DNA of 64,000 bases from Myripristis murdjan (Eukaryota; Chordata; Actinopteri; Holocentriformes; Holocentridae): contig NC_043996.1 in the NCBI RefSeq assembly GCF_902150065.1, forward strand, positions 17,332,985-17,396,984. Reading direction: 5' to 3'. Within the stretch, counting starts at the first letter, position 1. Every line of letters starts with the position of its first letter. Shown here piece after piece: positions 1 to 13,178 of the stretch. The translations under genes were made by a program, and so were the position numbers. The notes under the pieces are model-generated. The model saw nothing but the letters and a program-made list of their open reading frames with translations. It made no database searches and was not told where the DNA came from.

Positions 1-345
1 AGGGCTGCAACTTTCATTGTTCATCAGTCTATCGTTTTTTTTCAGTTAATTGCATAGTTCATCTATCAAATGCCAAATATAAAGCGAAATGGCCATCACA
101 AGTTACTGGAGCCTGGAGAGATATTCAAAATTTCTTACTTAGTCTGACTAACAGCAAAAAACCAACCAACAAACAAACAAAGGGATCATTTTAAAATGAT
201 GAGAAAAAAAAAGTAAGTCTTTCATTTGTGAAGCTGTAACCAGCAAACATATTTTTACTTGATAAATGACTAAAATGATCAGTTGATCATCAAAATTACA
301 ATTCATTATTTTTCTGTCAATCACGTAATAGCTAATAGTCCTAAA
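1..345. repeat. Diverged nonautonomous hAT-like repeat (GGGCTGCAACT family)
   Basis: The stretch opens with AGGGCTGCAACT followed by AT-rich sequence. Near 277-300 it has a GATCAGTTGATCATCAAAAT segment, the pattern of the teleost repeat that starts and ends with GGGCTGCAAC. It is strongly diverged. The family name is from memory and its boundaries are approximate. Confidence 0.5.
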
Positions 346-967
346 AGCTAAGGAATAGTAATTATTTCAACAGTAAATGCAATATCTCGCCTATTTATCT
401 TTTGATTTATTGATTTGAAGAAGAAATTTTATCACACTTACAAAGGATCTACAGCAACTAAACCTACAGGGGGTGACACTGATTCAACACTGACCTGTCC
501 ACTGCTTTATGATGTAAAGTTACAAAATTATATTGCATGCCAGTCAGACTCCTCTGGAATCTCTGACCTATAATTTATAGGAAAACAAAATTCGCCTGTG
601 AGACGGGGCCACCACATTATAACAGTTTGGCCTCAAAGTGCCTCTGAGGCAGCCTGGCCAGCCTGTTTTGAGTACCAATATGTTCAGGATATTGGTAGAT
701 GTTTGACATAGCGTGCATTCTCCTCTGGAGGTACTGCAGCTGGTCTGGCAGACAGCTGGCCTGACTGGCAGACAGACAGGCAGAGAGACAGACAGACAGA
801 CAGACAGTCAGGCCAAGCAGCTTAGACTGGGGCTGCTGATCCAGAAAACCATGCGTTCCAGTTAAACCAACTGAGCTGCTTCTGAGGTTGAAGCCCTTTT
901 TTAAAACTCATTTCATGTAATTTGCATAAAACCCCTAAATCTTTAATGTTTTAAGAGGCTTGTGCTT

Positions 968-998
<31 letters not shown>

Positions 999-1429
999 CG
1001 TGTGTGTGTGTGTGTGCGCGTGCGCGGGCTTTCACATTTCTGTGTGCATGCATTCTGAACCCTGAGGTGAAAAGCCAACATGAATGTAAATGGTCAGCAA
1101 CTAATCACTTTGTAATTTCTTCATCACTTTGACTTTTGCACACGCTGCATACCTTACATCTAAACACAAAAAATAAAATAAAATAATTATGATTACAAGA
1201 GACAAAAGAAGCAGCAGCGGCAGCAGAAGAAGAAGAACAAGATGAAGAAGTAGGAGAAAAAGAAAAAAGATGTTTACAGATGTTTACCTACATCCATACA
1301 AAGAACACACTTGAGCAAATGCTTTTTTTTTTTTTTATGTGCATATATTAATCCAAGTTGCTTTCCATTATTACTATTATTAAGATCCTGATCAATATAT
1401 TAGTCTGCAAATATTTTCATCAGATTTTG

Positions 1430-1548
1430 GCCTGTCATAGACATATCGGTATCATATCAGTATCAGTGAATCGTATTGATAATCTGTGAATTTTCCCACT
1501 CTAAAATCGGCATTGATCTCAAATATCCCATATCAGTCAGTCATATTA
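1430..1548. repeat. Diverged ATATCGGTATC-type dispersed repeat
   Basis: The sequence has ACATATCGGTATCATATCAG, then AAAATCGGCATTGATCTCAA and ATCCCATATCAGTCAG. This order of blocks recurs in many teleost genomes as a short nonautonomous element. Ends are unclear. Confidence 0.4.
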
Positions 1549-1846
1549 TCATTATTCATTTATTTCTCACCTTTACTGTTTTCTAATTGTGTCTATGGAA
1601 TAAACAAAATTGATGGGGAAATAAAAAAAAAATAAATAAATAAAATATTACCTGTGTTTCTCAGTAAATCTTCAGTATGAAGTTGAATAAACCAGCAGTT
1701 TTTGTACCGCTGTTTTTTAACTGCACTGTTGCTATAGGGACAAGCAGTCACATTCAGAGCTCCAGTGTGTGTGTGTGAGTGTATCAGTGTGTATCTGTGT
1801 GTGTGGGTGTGCATGTGTGGGTAAGGGTGTGTGCATGAAAGACGGA

Positions 1847-1878
<32 letters not shown>

Positions 1879-4800
1879 CAGACGGACAGTGGAGAGAGGT
1901 GGAGATCCTGCTTACATATCTACACACGGCTCTCACATCCAAGGGAATAAAAACACCACTGTTGACATTACAGCATGGATTTGAAAGCCATGTGCTGCCT
2001 ATTATCCCTTCACAAAGACCTCTGCTACTGTGTGTGTGCATGTGTGTGTGTCTATGTGTGTGTGTGTGTGTGCCTAAACCACCCATAGTGACTGACACAC
2101 CTTATAAGGCTATGAAAATCCCAGACGCTGGTCATAAAGAGCTGTACACAGCCGCATTACGCTCACTATCTAACAGGAGCATCAGTATTCATATTCACTA
2201 CTGTTTGTGTGTGCATGTGTGTGTGTGTGTGTGTGGCTGCATGTGCCCTTGATCATTTAGAGGAAGGCACAATACAGCTGAGCAAACAGATAATGAAATC
2301 AGCCTCTGTCTCGCGCGAGTGTGTGCTCAGAAATGACCCGCATCTGGGTCATTGTATGGTTTTATACCTCCACATCTCGCTTTGTTGAGATGACCGTGTG
2401 TATCGGCGATGATCCGGTTGCAAGTGTTCACACCGTCGATAAAATGTTACCTCTCTCGCGCTCTAGAAAATCCTATCCTACCTACGGCATTCCTCCACTG
2501 AGAGCGTTTACACACAGGCACACGCCCCTCTGCAGGCAAATTCAATTACCACTCCTGCTGTCTCTCCTCTTCCTCTTTCATTACTTTCAAGTGTTTTAGC
2601 ACTCGGAGGGTAAGTGTGAAACCGCGCGTTTGACACCGAGCGTGGAGGGGGGAAATGGGGGGAAAAAAAGTGACAGAGAGAGGCAAGGTGGCATGGATGG
2701 GAGAAGGGGGAGAAGTGGAAAGTGGAGCCAGAGAGGGACGCACATGGCTCGCACACACTGCTGGAGGTCTGACAGGCTTTTGGAGTGCGAGGTAAGTGCA
2801 TGTGTGTGTTTGAAGAAGGAGGGGTGTGTGTGTGTGTTAGGGGGGGCTTTCATTTGTGCACCAGACGTGCCTCGACTCGCTGCGAGACCCCACCCTCCAT
2901 AGTGCTGCAGTAGACCACATCACGTCTCCCTCTCCTCTCCTCAACCCTCTCTTCCTCTCTCTCCCCGTTTCTCCTTTCATCCTCCCTCGCTCCCTTCTTT
3001 CCAGATGGCCAAATTAACGGCAAGCCTTTTCCACTCCTGCTCTAGTACATATATGACCTCTTTCTCCCACCAAAACAGTCAAGCTTTACCCCCCCTTCTC
3101 CCTCTCGAGTGTCACTGTTTTGGGCTAAATAGCCTTCTTCCGACTTTCCCAGACTGAGATAAGATGCTCGATACCATTTTCACCTCTTCCTATGAGTAGC
3201 ATTTCGTGTTAGCTTAGCATAAAGACAGGAGGTCTATGGGAGCCATTAGCCTAGCTCTGTCAAAGTGAATAAATACACCTTTCAGCAACTCTGAAGCTGT
3301 CTTATTTACATCTTATGTGCGCCTTGGAGTTTAAAAAAAAGTGAGAATGTTCACGTGTTAGTTCAGATCATAGTGGAACTGTCACAGGTAATAACATTAT
3401 TTACAGACTGATGGCAAATTGTAAAGCTAATGCGAGCCTGTTGAAACTTCCAAGTTCGCCTACAAAACCTCCTCTCGCCTCCTCCTTTCCCTTGTTCTTT
3501 GGTGCGCCCCTTTTCCATTTGTCCTCTTGTAGACTTTCACATTCAGCCTTGCCTCTCGCCTCTTGCTCTACTTTCCCACTTCCTGCTGGATGGATCGCAG
3601 CCAAATGGCAGCTCCTAGCCTCCATCAACCAATCCCCCCCCTCCCTCTCTATGCATTCACCCCCTGACAGCCTGCCATGCGCCTCCTCCTCTCTGACACT
3701 AGTTATCCCTCCACTGCACAGCCTCTGGAAAACCATGAGGTCATCATTTTCTTTTCAGATGTGCCATAACCCAAAATGAAAAATCTCGACTTCAGCGTGA
3801 CTGAAAGTATAACTGCTGAGTCCACACATACACACACGAACCACATACACACTTCCTAGGGGGGCATCTCTGCTTTACAGCATTGACCTTATGAATTAAA
3901 AGTGCATGAGAGATGCAGGTACAGAGGAAGAGAAAGGAGACACAGGTTTAACAAATGGCCCGGCTGTGTGTTACACACATGAAGGTCAATAGCCTGCAGG
4001 ACTCATTAAGCCTATAGGCTCCATTTGTCTACTTAAACAGTGTTACTAAAACTGTCTACTAAATCACATACCATACAATGACACAGAAACACACACACAC
4101 ACACAGGGACAATATACACACATACACATGCACAAGTCTCTTCAAAGGTATGAGAGGACATATTGGGCTAATTAAGTCTGCATCAAAACGCCGCCCGTCA
4201 CTCCCTCCTTTATGGCACCTTCAATCGATCAGAGATATAGTGCACGCATACACACACACACACACCACACACACCTAAACATGCCCTTGAGTGGTGACTT
4301 TGAATCATCCTCCAGACCTGCACAAAGGGAGCGAGACACAAAGGCAGGGCATGGACAAAACTGCCTACAAGCAGCAGCAGAGACAAATTTTGAGGGGTGG
4401 GGAGCAGAGGAAACAGTGAGAAAAAAAAAAAAAACGGAGAGAGAGATGTGGTAGCGTGCAGTGGAAAGATGAAATGTGGTTAAATTAAATATTAAAAAGA
4501 TAAAAAAAAAAAAATGTTCCAGCCTCGATATAACCCAAAGGGGCTGAGGAAGAGACAGGGACCAACAGAAAGAGAGAGAGAGAAAGAGAGAGAGAGATAA
4601 AATGAAGAGATAGCGGGAGGAGTAGAAACTAGGGAGAAACAGATAGATAGGGAGAACACATCGGTGAGACAGACAAGGAGACAGAGTGAGAGAGAAAGAC
4701 ACGGACAGACCAGAGGCGGGAGGGGGAGAGCGAGAGAGGGCGCACTGCAATGCAGACACCTTTTGCCGTCAGCAGAAGCGCCCACTCTCCAGCCATGCAT

Positions 4801-5663
4801 GCACTAGCAGCGTGTCTGTCTGGGCCTCGCTCACTGCAGACGATACAGACCGACTCAAACACTCTCCTACTACTGCAAGCGGTGCTACCGGCCTGGCAGT
4901 ATTTTGTTTTCTTTTGCCAGGCGGTGTTGCACACAAAACAGACAAGATGCTACTTGGCATAGCTCTTGGTGAATTAGTTGCATTAGCTTCGTGTGAGTTA
5001 AGGCGCTGTCTGATGACACCGAGGCTGAACACTGAGTAATGGGTTGCTATAGGAAACCTGTCATTAGGGCTTGTTTTTCTCCCAATGGGAGACATCTTGG
5101 AGGGCACCAACAGTAGGACACATGGCGCGGGTCACATGCTTGTATTCTCTCTCTCACACACACACACACACATACACACACACGCACACACAAACAACTT
5201 CATACATGGGCTTGTTTTTCGTATGAAGACATAAAGGCAGAACAAGATCGCGTGCAGTAGTCTAAATGTAAAGTACATATTAACAGACTGAGATCCAAGC
5301 GACCACCATTTCACATTTCAAACAGTCTCCATGGTTACTACATATAGTGACTGCGTGCAAGTGTGCACCTGTATGCACTGTATATGTGCATTCACAGCAA
5401 TGGGAGGGGAAAAATGGATTCCAATAGTTCAAAAGACAAAAAAAAAAAAAAAAACAACCATAAGAGGATTTTTAAATTGCACACACTTTTAACGGCACTC
5501 TGAAGAAAACACAAACAGAGAATTAGTTATACATGAGGATTACAAATACAAAACTGCCAGCAGCATGTTTTGAGCTTTGCTTGCTTCCACAGGCAGGATG
5601 TTGAGGGAGCCTGAGGAAAATCACAGCGCCTGAAAATCCCTATTCTGTCATACAATCCGATCC

Positions 5664-5962
5664 AGGGCTGGGCAATAAGGACAAAATCAAACATTACAAT
5701 ATCTTCGATCTAATACCTTGATATTGATATTGTAAGGATCTTGGTGCTTTCATAAAATATTAACACCCAAGAATTTTGTGTTTAACAGTCATTAGTAATG
5801 TGGCTATGATGAACAAGCAAGCAGAGGCAAACAATATAACTGTGTAAAATGTTCAGAAAACTGTGTCCCTTCACTGTAATGCAGCATCCCTTGATTATAC
5901 ACGAAATCAAAGAAGATAACCATGATATTGATATGATATGAATCCTTCATCCAGTCCTAATA
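5664..5962. repeat. Nonautonomous DNA-transposon relic (GGGCTGGGCAATA family)
   Basis: It begins CAGGGCTGGGCAATAAGGAC, continues with ATATTGATATTG-type blocks and GTGCTTTCATAAAATATTAACA, and closes with repeated GATATTGATATGATATGA. This matches the common teleost element framed by GGGCTGGGCAATAT. The right terminal repeat is worn. Confidence 0.55.
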
Positions 5963-6000
5963 CAAACAGTGTACACGCTCAGGCACTCTTAACTTCTCAC

Positions 6001-8668
6001 CATGTGTATGGGCGTGCTGGTCAGGTCTCTCTCAGTGACCAGCCGGTCCTGGTCGGTGACGTACAGGCCTTTCTGGGCCAGGGCCTGGATGACAGCGTTG
6101 TGTCCCAGTAAGGGTTTGACGGCGTCGCTGCGGAGGATGAGGCTCCCCGCCCTGCAGTAGAGCTCTGCAGACTGGAGCAGGCAGGCCACAGGCGGCTTCA
6201 GGTGCTCCTGGTTGTACTGGTCCCTGTAGAAAGGCTCGGCCAGCTCCTCTGGCACCGCATCTGGGGACAGAGAGACAGAGCGATGGCGAAAGAGAGACAG
6301 GGTTATTTTATACCCTTCATTCAACAGATGCTCTCAAAGCTGCACTGGGCACTTTTTCACCTTGAAAAAAGTCTTGCTAATCCTGCCCTTCTTCCTCTCG
6401 GTGGGTCAAGGTCACGCACAAACCGCTTGTTACTCACGTGCACATTGTGAAACTGTATCTAACGTGATGCTGGGGTAACAGCAAGATCAGAAAAGCCACC
6501 ACAGGTGATGAAGACGCAAACAGAAAATGCAGTCAGTAAGCATTTTTTCTTTTTTTTTTTAGAAAGGCCTTATTTAGCTAGAGTTCCTTCTTTTCTCTCT
6601 TGCTTTGACTTTCCTGCTCTGTGGTTGTAAATCTCACGTTGAGAGCCACAACCCAGCTCACTGCTGACCATAAGACATCCATGCAAAACATCCTGAGTCA
6701 TGCTGAAACGCCTATTTAATTAATCCATTGGTTGAACAACAGAAAGTTAAAGTTAAGATTATAATTTCAATAATCAATGAAATGTTTCAGTGAAAAGTAA
6801 AAAGCCCAAATATCTGCTCATATCTGCTGCAGCTTTACTAAAATCATTATTATTAATAAGATTTGCTTCCTTTTCTCTGTAGGTATATTATAATATTATA
6901 TATTATCTTATAATCATAATATTAATACTTTGGGTTTTTGGCTGCTGAACAGACTAGTGCCGAAGACATCACTTTGGGGATCTGCTAATTTCCCACAGGT
7001 ATTTGTTATTATTTTTGACATTTAACTGTTGATTAATTAATGTTTTAAAAAAACTGACAATGAAAATATTTCTTAGTTGTAACCTTTATCCTGGGCATCT
7101 TTGAAAAGCCAATTCCAGAAAGATGAGGTGGGCGCCACAGACAGAAACAAATTTGTAATGTATTTTTTAAATTTGCATTGAAATAGCAAAAGGTGTTCAT
7201 CACCACCACTATCCTCCTGTTAACACCCTCTTTATAGTGATGATCTGGAGGAGAAAAGGCTGCTGGAGGCAGACAGGGAGAGACGGGACAGAGGGTTCTG
7301 GGGCACGACCTGCCTGCTGTGTTTATCTGTTTCAGTGCTGTTTACTACCTAAGTGATCATCATTAAACTAAAATGGATATAAATGAACTGAATAGCATTT
7401 AATCTAATTCACCAATCAAAAATTTGTTACACCCTTTATGAAGTATTTAAGCACGGTTAATGTAATAATGCGATACTATTACAGTTACACAGCAACTTAT
7501 TGCATTAAGACGTTTCACTAGCATTAATTCCACCCGTTTTGAGGGACATTTTATTACATGCTGACAAGCTCTTATCTGCATTATCTGGCATTTATTACAT
7601 TAGCTGCTGCTAAAGACCTTAAGTGCAGCTTAAGGTCTGAAGCAAGTGTGGTGTACCTACATGACATTCTGTGTACGACACTGTGTACGACCCATTTTAT
7701 AGCATTAATGGTGTTATATAATCTCTCAACTAAGAAAGGTGACACGGGTGAAAACCAACAGTTGTCAAAAAAGAAACTTGACATAGGAGTTATGGGTTTT
7801 ATTGGTTTATTAACCGAGAGACTCACCGGTGATCCTGTTATACTATTTGAGTCATACTGTAATGTCTCTTAGTTAATAAACACACAAAACACGCAAAACT
7901 GTAGTCAAGTTTTTTTTTTTTGTTGTTTTTTGACAGCTTCTATTTTTTCACCCGTGTCATATTTCTTTTTTGGAAGAGTGTATTCCAAGATCATGCATCC
8001 AGTGCTGTTGCTCTAGTTGAGAGACGCAGCCAAGGGTGATATTTATACAACAGCTACCGATGCATGTGTACTTCTTTCTAAAAAATGAGTGCAAATACAC
8101 AAAAGCAAGAAAAATCATTGACTAGGTCGCTGGTACTGCAGGAGCCCGCGTGGCAGCAACCACTAAAGCTCTGCTAAGCGCGCTTTACGAGAATCACCAG
8201 CAGAGTTGGAATGCTTGTTCGATCAATCAGATTGCTCGTATGATGAAATGTAAGAAGTAATTCAGCACTAATGAAGTGCTGGCGTGATGTGTGGATGGAG
8301 AGAAGTGTGTCAGCGTGGTGACACTAAAGCACTAGAATGGCAGCGTCATAAATGGCGTGTGACATCGCACACAGGCACTCAGTCATCTAATGATAACCAT
8401 GCGAGTGTAATGTGTTCATTTGTTGATGTGTATGTCCACAAATCACATGAGTCCAAATCCAAGGAGAGAGTGTGTGCATATGTATGTGTGTGTGTGTGTG
8501 CGCGTGTGTGTGTGTGTGTGTGCGCATTGTACAGCACGTCTGTTAGTGGAAGTGTATGTTACCAAAGCATGGTGTCCAGTCTAATCCTGTTACCTCACAC
8601 TGTAAATCTTGTTTGGAGAAAATAGCTGGACACAAACAAACACACAACTACACTTCAGTCCAGTCCAG

Positions 8669-8701
<33 letters not shown>

Positions 8702-8892
8702 GTGCTCTGCATTTACACACAATATCATGTTCTTGCTGGCATGCTGTTGACTTAATGTTAAACAGTGTAAGTCATAATTCATCATCAGTATGACATCAGT
8801 ATAATTCTGGGCTGATCACCATCTCTGTGTGCTCTGTATACATAGTTATCCCTTAAGTATCACATGATGAGTCAGTCGACCCTCTGTGTGAA

Positions 8893-8928
<36 letters not shown>

Positions 8929-11900
8929 TGTGTGCATGTGGTGACACACACACATTTGTAAGACTGTATGCTTCAGTGGTGAGTGTGTATTCCTGGTGTG
9001 TGGGGTCATTTCCTCTCTCCCTGCCTGTGAATCACACGGAGGGAAACAGGGGACACAAAAGGAGTCTTAAAGGTACAGTTTTCGGGTCTTCACCCGACCA
9101 AAACAGCGACACTTGAGCAGCAAAACCGTTTCAAGCGAGAACACACAATAAAACCTCAGGCCACAAAAAAATAAGATCATTTAAAAAAAGACTGCTAGGC
9201 TTGTGACCCAATCTGGGCAATTTGGCATGACTGTGGTTAGCGCAGTGCCCCCAACCCCCATCTAGAGAGATAAAGAGGGATATTAAAGCAACAGACAACA
9301 GTGAACTACTTCAGCTACTTCACAGCAAGCCTTTTAACTCCTGCATCTAGTTACCAGTATTAAAGGTGACCATCTACTGTTAAAACATTTGAAAAAACCT
9401 ATTGATTTAGCCTTGGTGAATTCAAATTTGATGTAACAGCATGTAAGGCATGTACTTTTGAGAAAACTACAATCTTTGAGGGGAGGTCATTTGGAAAATA
9501 TCCACAAAGATACCATCTTTTTTTTTTCCGACTGGGAACTGGCATGCAGTTTAAGTTGTGTATGTGTTTCATTTGATGACCATTCAGCTTCAAGGTTAAA
9601 GAAAAAAAAAACAGAGCATTAGAAAACAGAAAAGAACAGTAGGCTATGATAACGCACATTCTTTAAACAGAGGGAAGGCTTTTCTAGGGTTCATGAAAAA
9701 GCTGCCTCGTCAAGGAAAAACCCTCTCCTTTGTGTCGGTCATCAAAGAGGAAACAGACAGGAAGTAGCTGCCACAGGAAGTCCAGACACGGAGAGGACTG
9801 CTACCCTGGAGACCCCCGGGACCACAGCTCAGCGCTGCACTCAGCAACATTATCTCTGCTGGGTTGTTAGAAACCTGAATCACTCATTAATCACGTTTGA
9901 TGTGTGCTGATGACTTCTACGGACAAGATTTTATGGTTGATACAGTGTCCTATGGTCCTGCTTTGCCACTTGGTATCGATCATTTTCAAGTGATAGATCG
10001 ACCCTGGAAACGCGAATTTGACTTTCACAATTTAAGGAATGCACTCACTTTTTGGTAAATGAGCTCATCAGCTGAACATTGTGCTTAAAGGAGATTGGTA
10101 GCAGGATTTGTTTACTTCACCATGGTGATGTCGAGTGCGTTGGTGGACAGTATGAGCTCGCTTTACATCATCGTGAAAGCATCACAGCCAGCAAAGCACA
10201 CACATGAGAAACTCGCCGCACAGCTGTGAGTCGATCACAGGGCTTCCGAGCCCAAAAGTCGATGTGTTCCTCGGGCAACTTTGACCCATGGAGGGACCAG
10301 AGTCTGCAGGTTTCCACTGCAGCGTAACAGCAGATAATGTCACTGATTAGCTCCCTGATTAGCTATTTGGTGAAACCACTTCTGGTTAGAAAGGGAACCT
10401 ATATAATCTTTCGTCCTCCATGCCAGCCCGTCGCCCAACCCTATTTGAAGTGATACTGATTATGACTGCATGATACAGCAATGATATCCTATCATATTGT
10501 GATTAATTTTACAGATATTGCGACTGTGAAATGATTAATGATTTTGGTGTGAATGATAATTTTTGCATTATAATTTTCCAGCTCCAACATGTTTTCTTAC
10601 ATCTGGAAAATACAGTTTATAGTCCAGGGTGTTTCTGTGGCGCCATAACACTATTTACAACAATGTTTTCTCAGACATTTTACTTTTTTTCCAGATAAAA
10701 AGCAGCTCCTGAAATTTGGATAATGCACTTGGCCATATTGCAGTTTCAGTAATATTTGATGCGTTGACGGTCGTGTGCTGGATGCAAAGTAGCAGTCAGT
10801 GGCCGGTCATGACGTTGGTGGTGTGATGATGTAACTGAGCCTAAAAATCAGTGCTGTTCCCATATTTATACTTAGCCTTTAAAGAAAGTGAACTAAAGTA
10901 AACTCAAGCGTAAGACACGTACAAACTGTGGTAAACAATTAGTTTGCCTAGTGTAGTATTTTGCAACTAACTTGGGACTAAACTGGACAAGCTTAATTAT
11001 ACTCCCCGCATGATTTAGAGTGTAAGTATACTTTTCTCAGTGCCTTTTGCTAAAGGGTAAAAAAGCATTCATCAAGTCTATCCTTGCTGGAACACATTCA
11101 AACCTAAAAGTACTATTATCAGGAGAACCTTCTGCATGTTCAACAACAGTAAATTAAAAGTATACCCTCTTGTTGTTGTTTTTTTGTTTTTGTGTTTTGT
11201 GTTTTTTTCTTTTCTTTTTTTTTTTTTTTTTTTTTTAGGTTTTTTAGTTTTTATAAGAGTAATTTCACTTGGTTATTAAGTTAGAATTTGTTCTCAGAGA
11301 TGGGTTTTGCGAGCAGCCTGTCTGTAGATGTGTTCGACCACTCTGCTGATACCAGCATGCCATGGAGACACACTGGGAGAGATGTATGAATCGAGTAAAA
11401 TTTGGTTAGCATAAAAAAAACACACTGAGACACAAAAACATTGTCAGACACACACATATGCACACTCTGCTGAGCCTGTGTGGGTGTATGTTTTTGCCCA
11501 TATGACAACCCATGTCACTGAACGCTCTGCCCAAATTTTCAGTGGATGAGAACATTGCTAAATCTGAGCATCACTGGATTCAGATCCTTTGCTCGTCCAA
11601 ACTAGGCCAAGCAGGACTCTGAAGACTGGTTATGAATTGGGCCACAGTTCTCGGCGGTGCTGGGAGCTGAATTTGTGTCACCAGGAGGGACAGGAAAAAA
11701 CAAGGCAGAGGCGGCGTGCTAACAGCCCCCAGGTCTGGTAGATCCAAGGCTGGCCTGCTCGGCTAGACTAGCACACAACACATGTTGCTGTATCCAACCC
11801 CATCTGCCCCCCTGCAACCATTTCACGCTCTCTGACGGATGAGTGGAAAACAGAGGTTGAAAGAGCTCCGTGTGGCTCTGTGTGGACGTTTTGGTGCACG

Positions 11901-13178
11901 CTTGGAGACAAATGGATCGATATGTGTGACTGTGCATCAGCGTGGTTCAGAGGTCTCTTTCTTTTGATCTCTCCTTCTCAAATTTTCCATCTCTCTCTCT
12001 CTCTCTCTCTTTCTATCGCAGCCACTCAGGGACTCACAGGACTGTACATGGAGGAGCAGCCGTTAAAAGCATTCATTAGCAACTGGAGTAAACCTCTGGG
12101 CCCAAAGTAGGCTGGAATTACTCAGTCTTTATGAGGCCAGGCTGCCAGAGCTGCTTCCAGACCACACTGAGGACATGAGACAGGCTCAGAGCGGGAATAA
12201 ATGTTGTCATGCGTACAGTCAAATTACTCACATGCATATCCATACGAAGGAATCAGTTCTCTAGCTTGATGGCCTCCATTACCACCACTAACATACCGTT
12301 ATGACCCCCATGCACACCAAAGACACTCCACAACAGTAGACAGGCTGTAGCTGGGGCTCTTCCAAGTAGTAATTAGAGAAGAACAACTTCAGCTACAACA
12401 GCTCATTTGAAGAAGTCGAGTGGTTGTGTCTGTCTGTTAGGCATCAAACACTTAAATCTGTTACAATGTCATACATTATTCACTATGGGTTTGTTATATA
12501 ATAGGCTTGGCCTGGCTCTATTAGCCATGTTAAATCTGCTGAAACGATAAACAGGCAACAAGTTACACCAATAACTTTGAGCAGCTAGCAGCAATGTAGT
12601 GGTTTACAGGAGATGATTAGAAAATGGAAAATAACTACCAGGGGGAATAAGATTCAACTGTAGCCTATTACTAAAGGAGCATTGATGTTTTTGTTTGTTT
12701 GTTTACCTAAAAACCTATCTAGGCCTTTCCCTATCCAATTGAGATCAGTATCTGTGCAGTCTTAAAGGGTGGGGAAAGTTTTAATCTCCTAAAAGGTGGC
12801 AGATTGAATTAAGGTGGGTTTATCCCCCCCTGGACAAGAGGGGAAATGTGTCTGACTCTAGTTTGATGGATGGCGTTGTGAAAGGCTGATTACTGGCTGT
12901 TGTTTACAAAATAGTCCCTTTCGTACGCCCCCAAATGCAGTATAGGCCCAACTGTATATTATTACAGATGTTCGAGGGTTATCTTACTGTATGTTTCCAC
13001 TATTCTCATCCAGAAATGAAAACAGGAGGCGCCACCTACCCGAGCCGAAAGCTTTGGCCACAAGCCACGTCAGGCTGCATGATATTTTAGCCCTTGTAAA
13101 GTCGTAATGATCGAAAGCCTTGATCGCGGGGACGATGAAGGTCCGTCTCATCCCCCTCTCCTCTGCCGCATCACCCAT
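6001..13178 (-). CDS. camsap2: CAMSAP2-type microtubule minus-end-binding protein, first two coding exons (partial)
   Basis: CAMSAPs bind and stabilise free microtubule minus ends. Coding exon 1 is 13178-13040 and exon 2 is 6260-6001; the gene continues past the left edge. The start is the ATG at 13178, which gives MGDAAEERGMRRTFIVPAIK, matching the CAMSAP2 N-terminus. Exon 1 ends one base into a codon before donor GTAGGT, and exon 2 begins after CCCCAG, restoring AFGSDAVPEELAEPFYRDQY. Exon 2 then contains SAELYCRAGSLIL and VIQALAQKGLYVTDQ and ends PIHM before GTGAGA. This is the conserved block ahead of and entering the calponin-homology region. By eye it is clearly nearer to CAMSAP2 than to CAMSAP1 or CAMSAP3. 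The nearby mir-181a-1/b-1 pair also fits the human CAMSAP2 neighbourhood. I cannot tell which teleost duplicate (a or b) this is. Confidence 0.87.
6720..7085. repeat. Second diverged copy of the GGGCTGCAACT-type repeat
   Basis: The right end reads GACAATGAAAATATTTCTTA followed by GTTGTAACC, close to the reverse of the family's terminal sequence. The interior contains AACTGTTGATTAATTAAT. The left boundary is a guess. Confidence 0.4.
7740..7959. repeat. Foldback element / possible MITE with TGACACGGGTG termini
   Basis: TGACACGGGTGAAAA at 7740 is mirrored by TTTTTTCACCCGTGTCA ending at 7959. A second inner pair (TTGTCAAAAAAG against TTTTTTGACAG) extends the inverted ends to about 38 bases with small gaps. 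No coding capacity and no clear target-site duplication were seen. Confidence 0.45.
8670..8702. repeat. (TCTA)n microsatellite
   Basis: About eight uninterrupted TCTA units in camsap2 intron 1. Confidence 0.9.

Larger units (their letters stand above)
1..6000 (-). other. camsap2 intron 2 (part), no exon found
   Basis: No coding exon was recognised here on either strand. The stretch holds an old hAT-like repeat at the left edge, (TG)n tracts near 965-1022, 1767-1832 and 2032-2075, purine runs (1190-1270, 1845-1880, 2645-2750, 4560-4740), CA runs (4090-4104, 5153-5193) and a second repeat copy at 5664-5962. Two plus-strand consensus donors (GTAAGTG near 2611 and 2792) lie in a GC-richer patch, but no partner exon was found. 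Confidence 0.6.
6261..13039 (-). other. camsap2 intron 1, no exon found
   Basis: This is about 6.8 kb of noncoding sequence with two repeat relics (6720-7085, 7740-7959), TG tracts (8485-8522, 8897-8938), a TCTA tetranucleotide run (8670-8702) and poly-T near 11214-11236. No convincing exon, RNA gene or regulatory cluster was recognised. Confidence 0.6.

Noticed and set aside
1593-2252. Several overlapping short frames rich in His/Thr or Cys/Val
   Set aside because: Products of (CA)n/(TG)n microsatellites read in both directions.
2600-2800. Two plus-strand consensus splice donors in camsap2 intron 2
   Set aside because: No promoter or matching acceptor and downstream exon could be identified, so an antisense gene is not supported.
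3401-3779. Overlapping 111- and 122-codon frames on opposite strands
   Set aside because: Low-complexity Pro/Ser and Gly/Glu text, no recognisable family and no splice context; they lie within camsap2 intron 2.
4229-4759. 176-codon minus-strand frame rich in Ser/Leu/Phe
   Set aside because: Reverse reading of GA-rich simple sequence.
6001-13178. Assignment to CAMSAP3 because of nearby ticam1 (19p13 in human)
   Set aside because: The N-terminal sequence follows CAMSAP2 almost word for word, and the mir-181a-1/b-1 flanks also point to the 1q32-type region.
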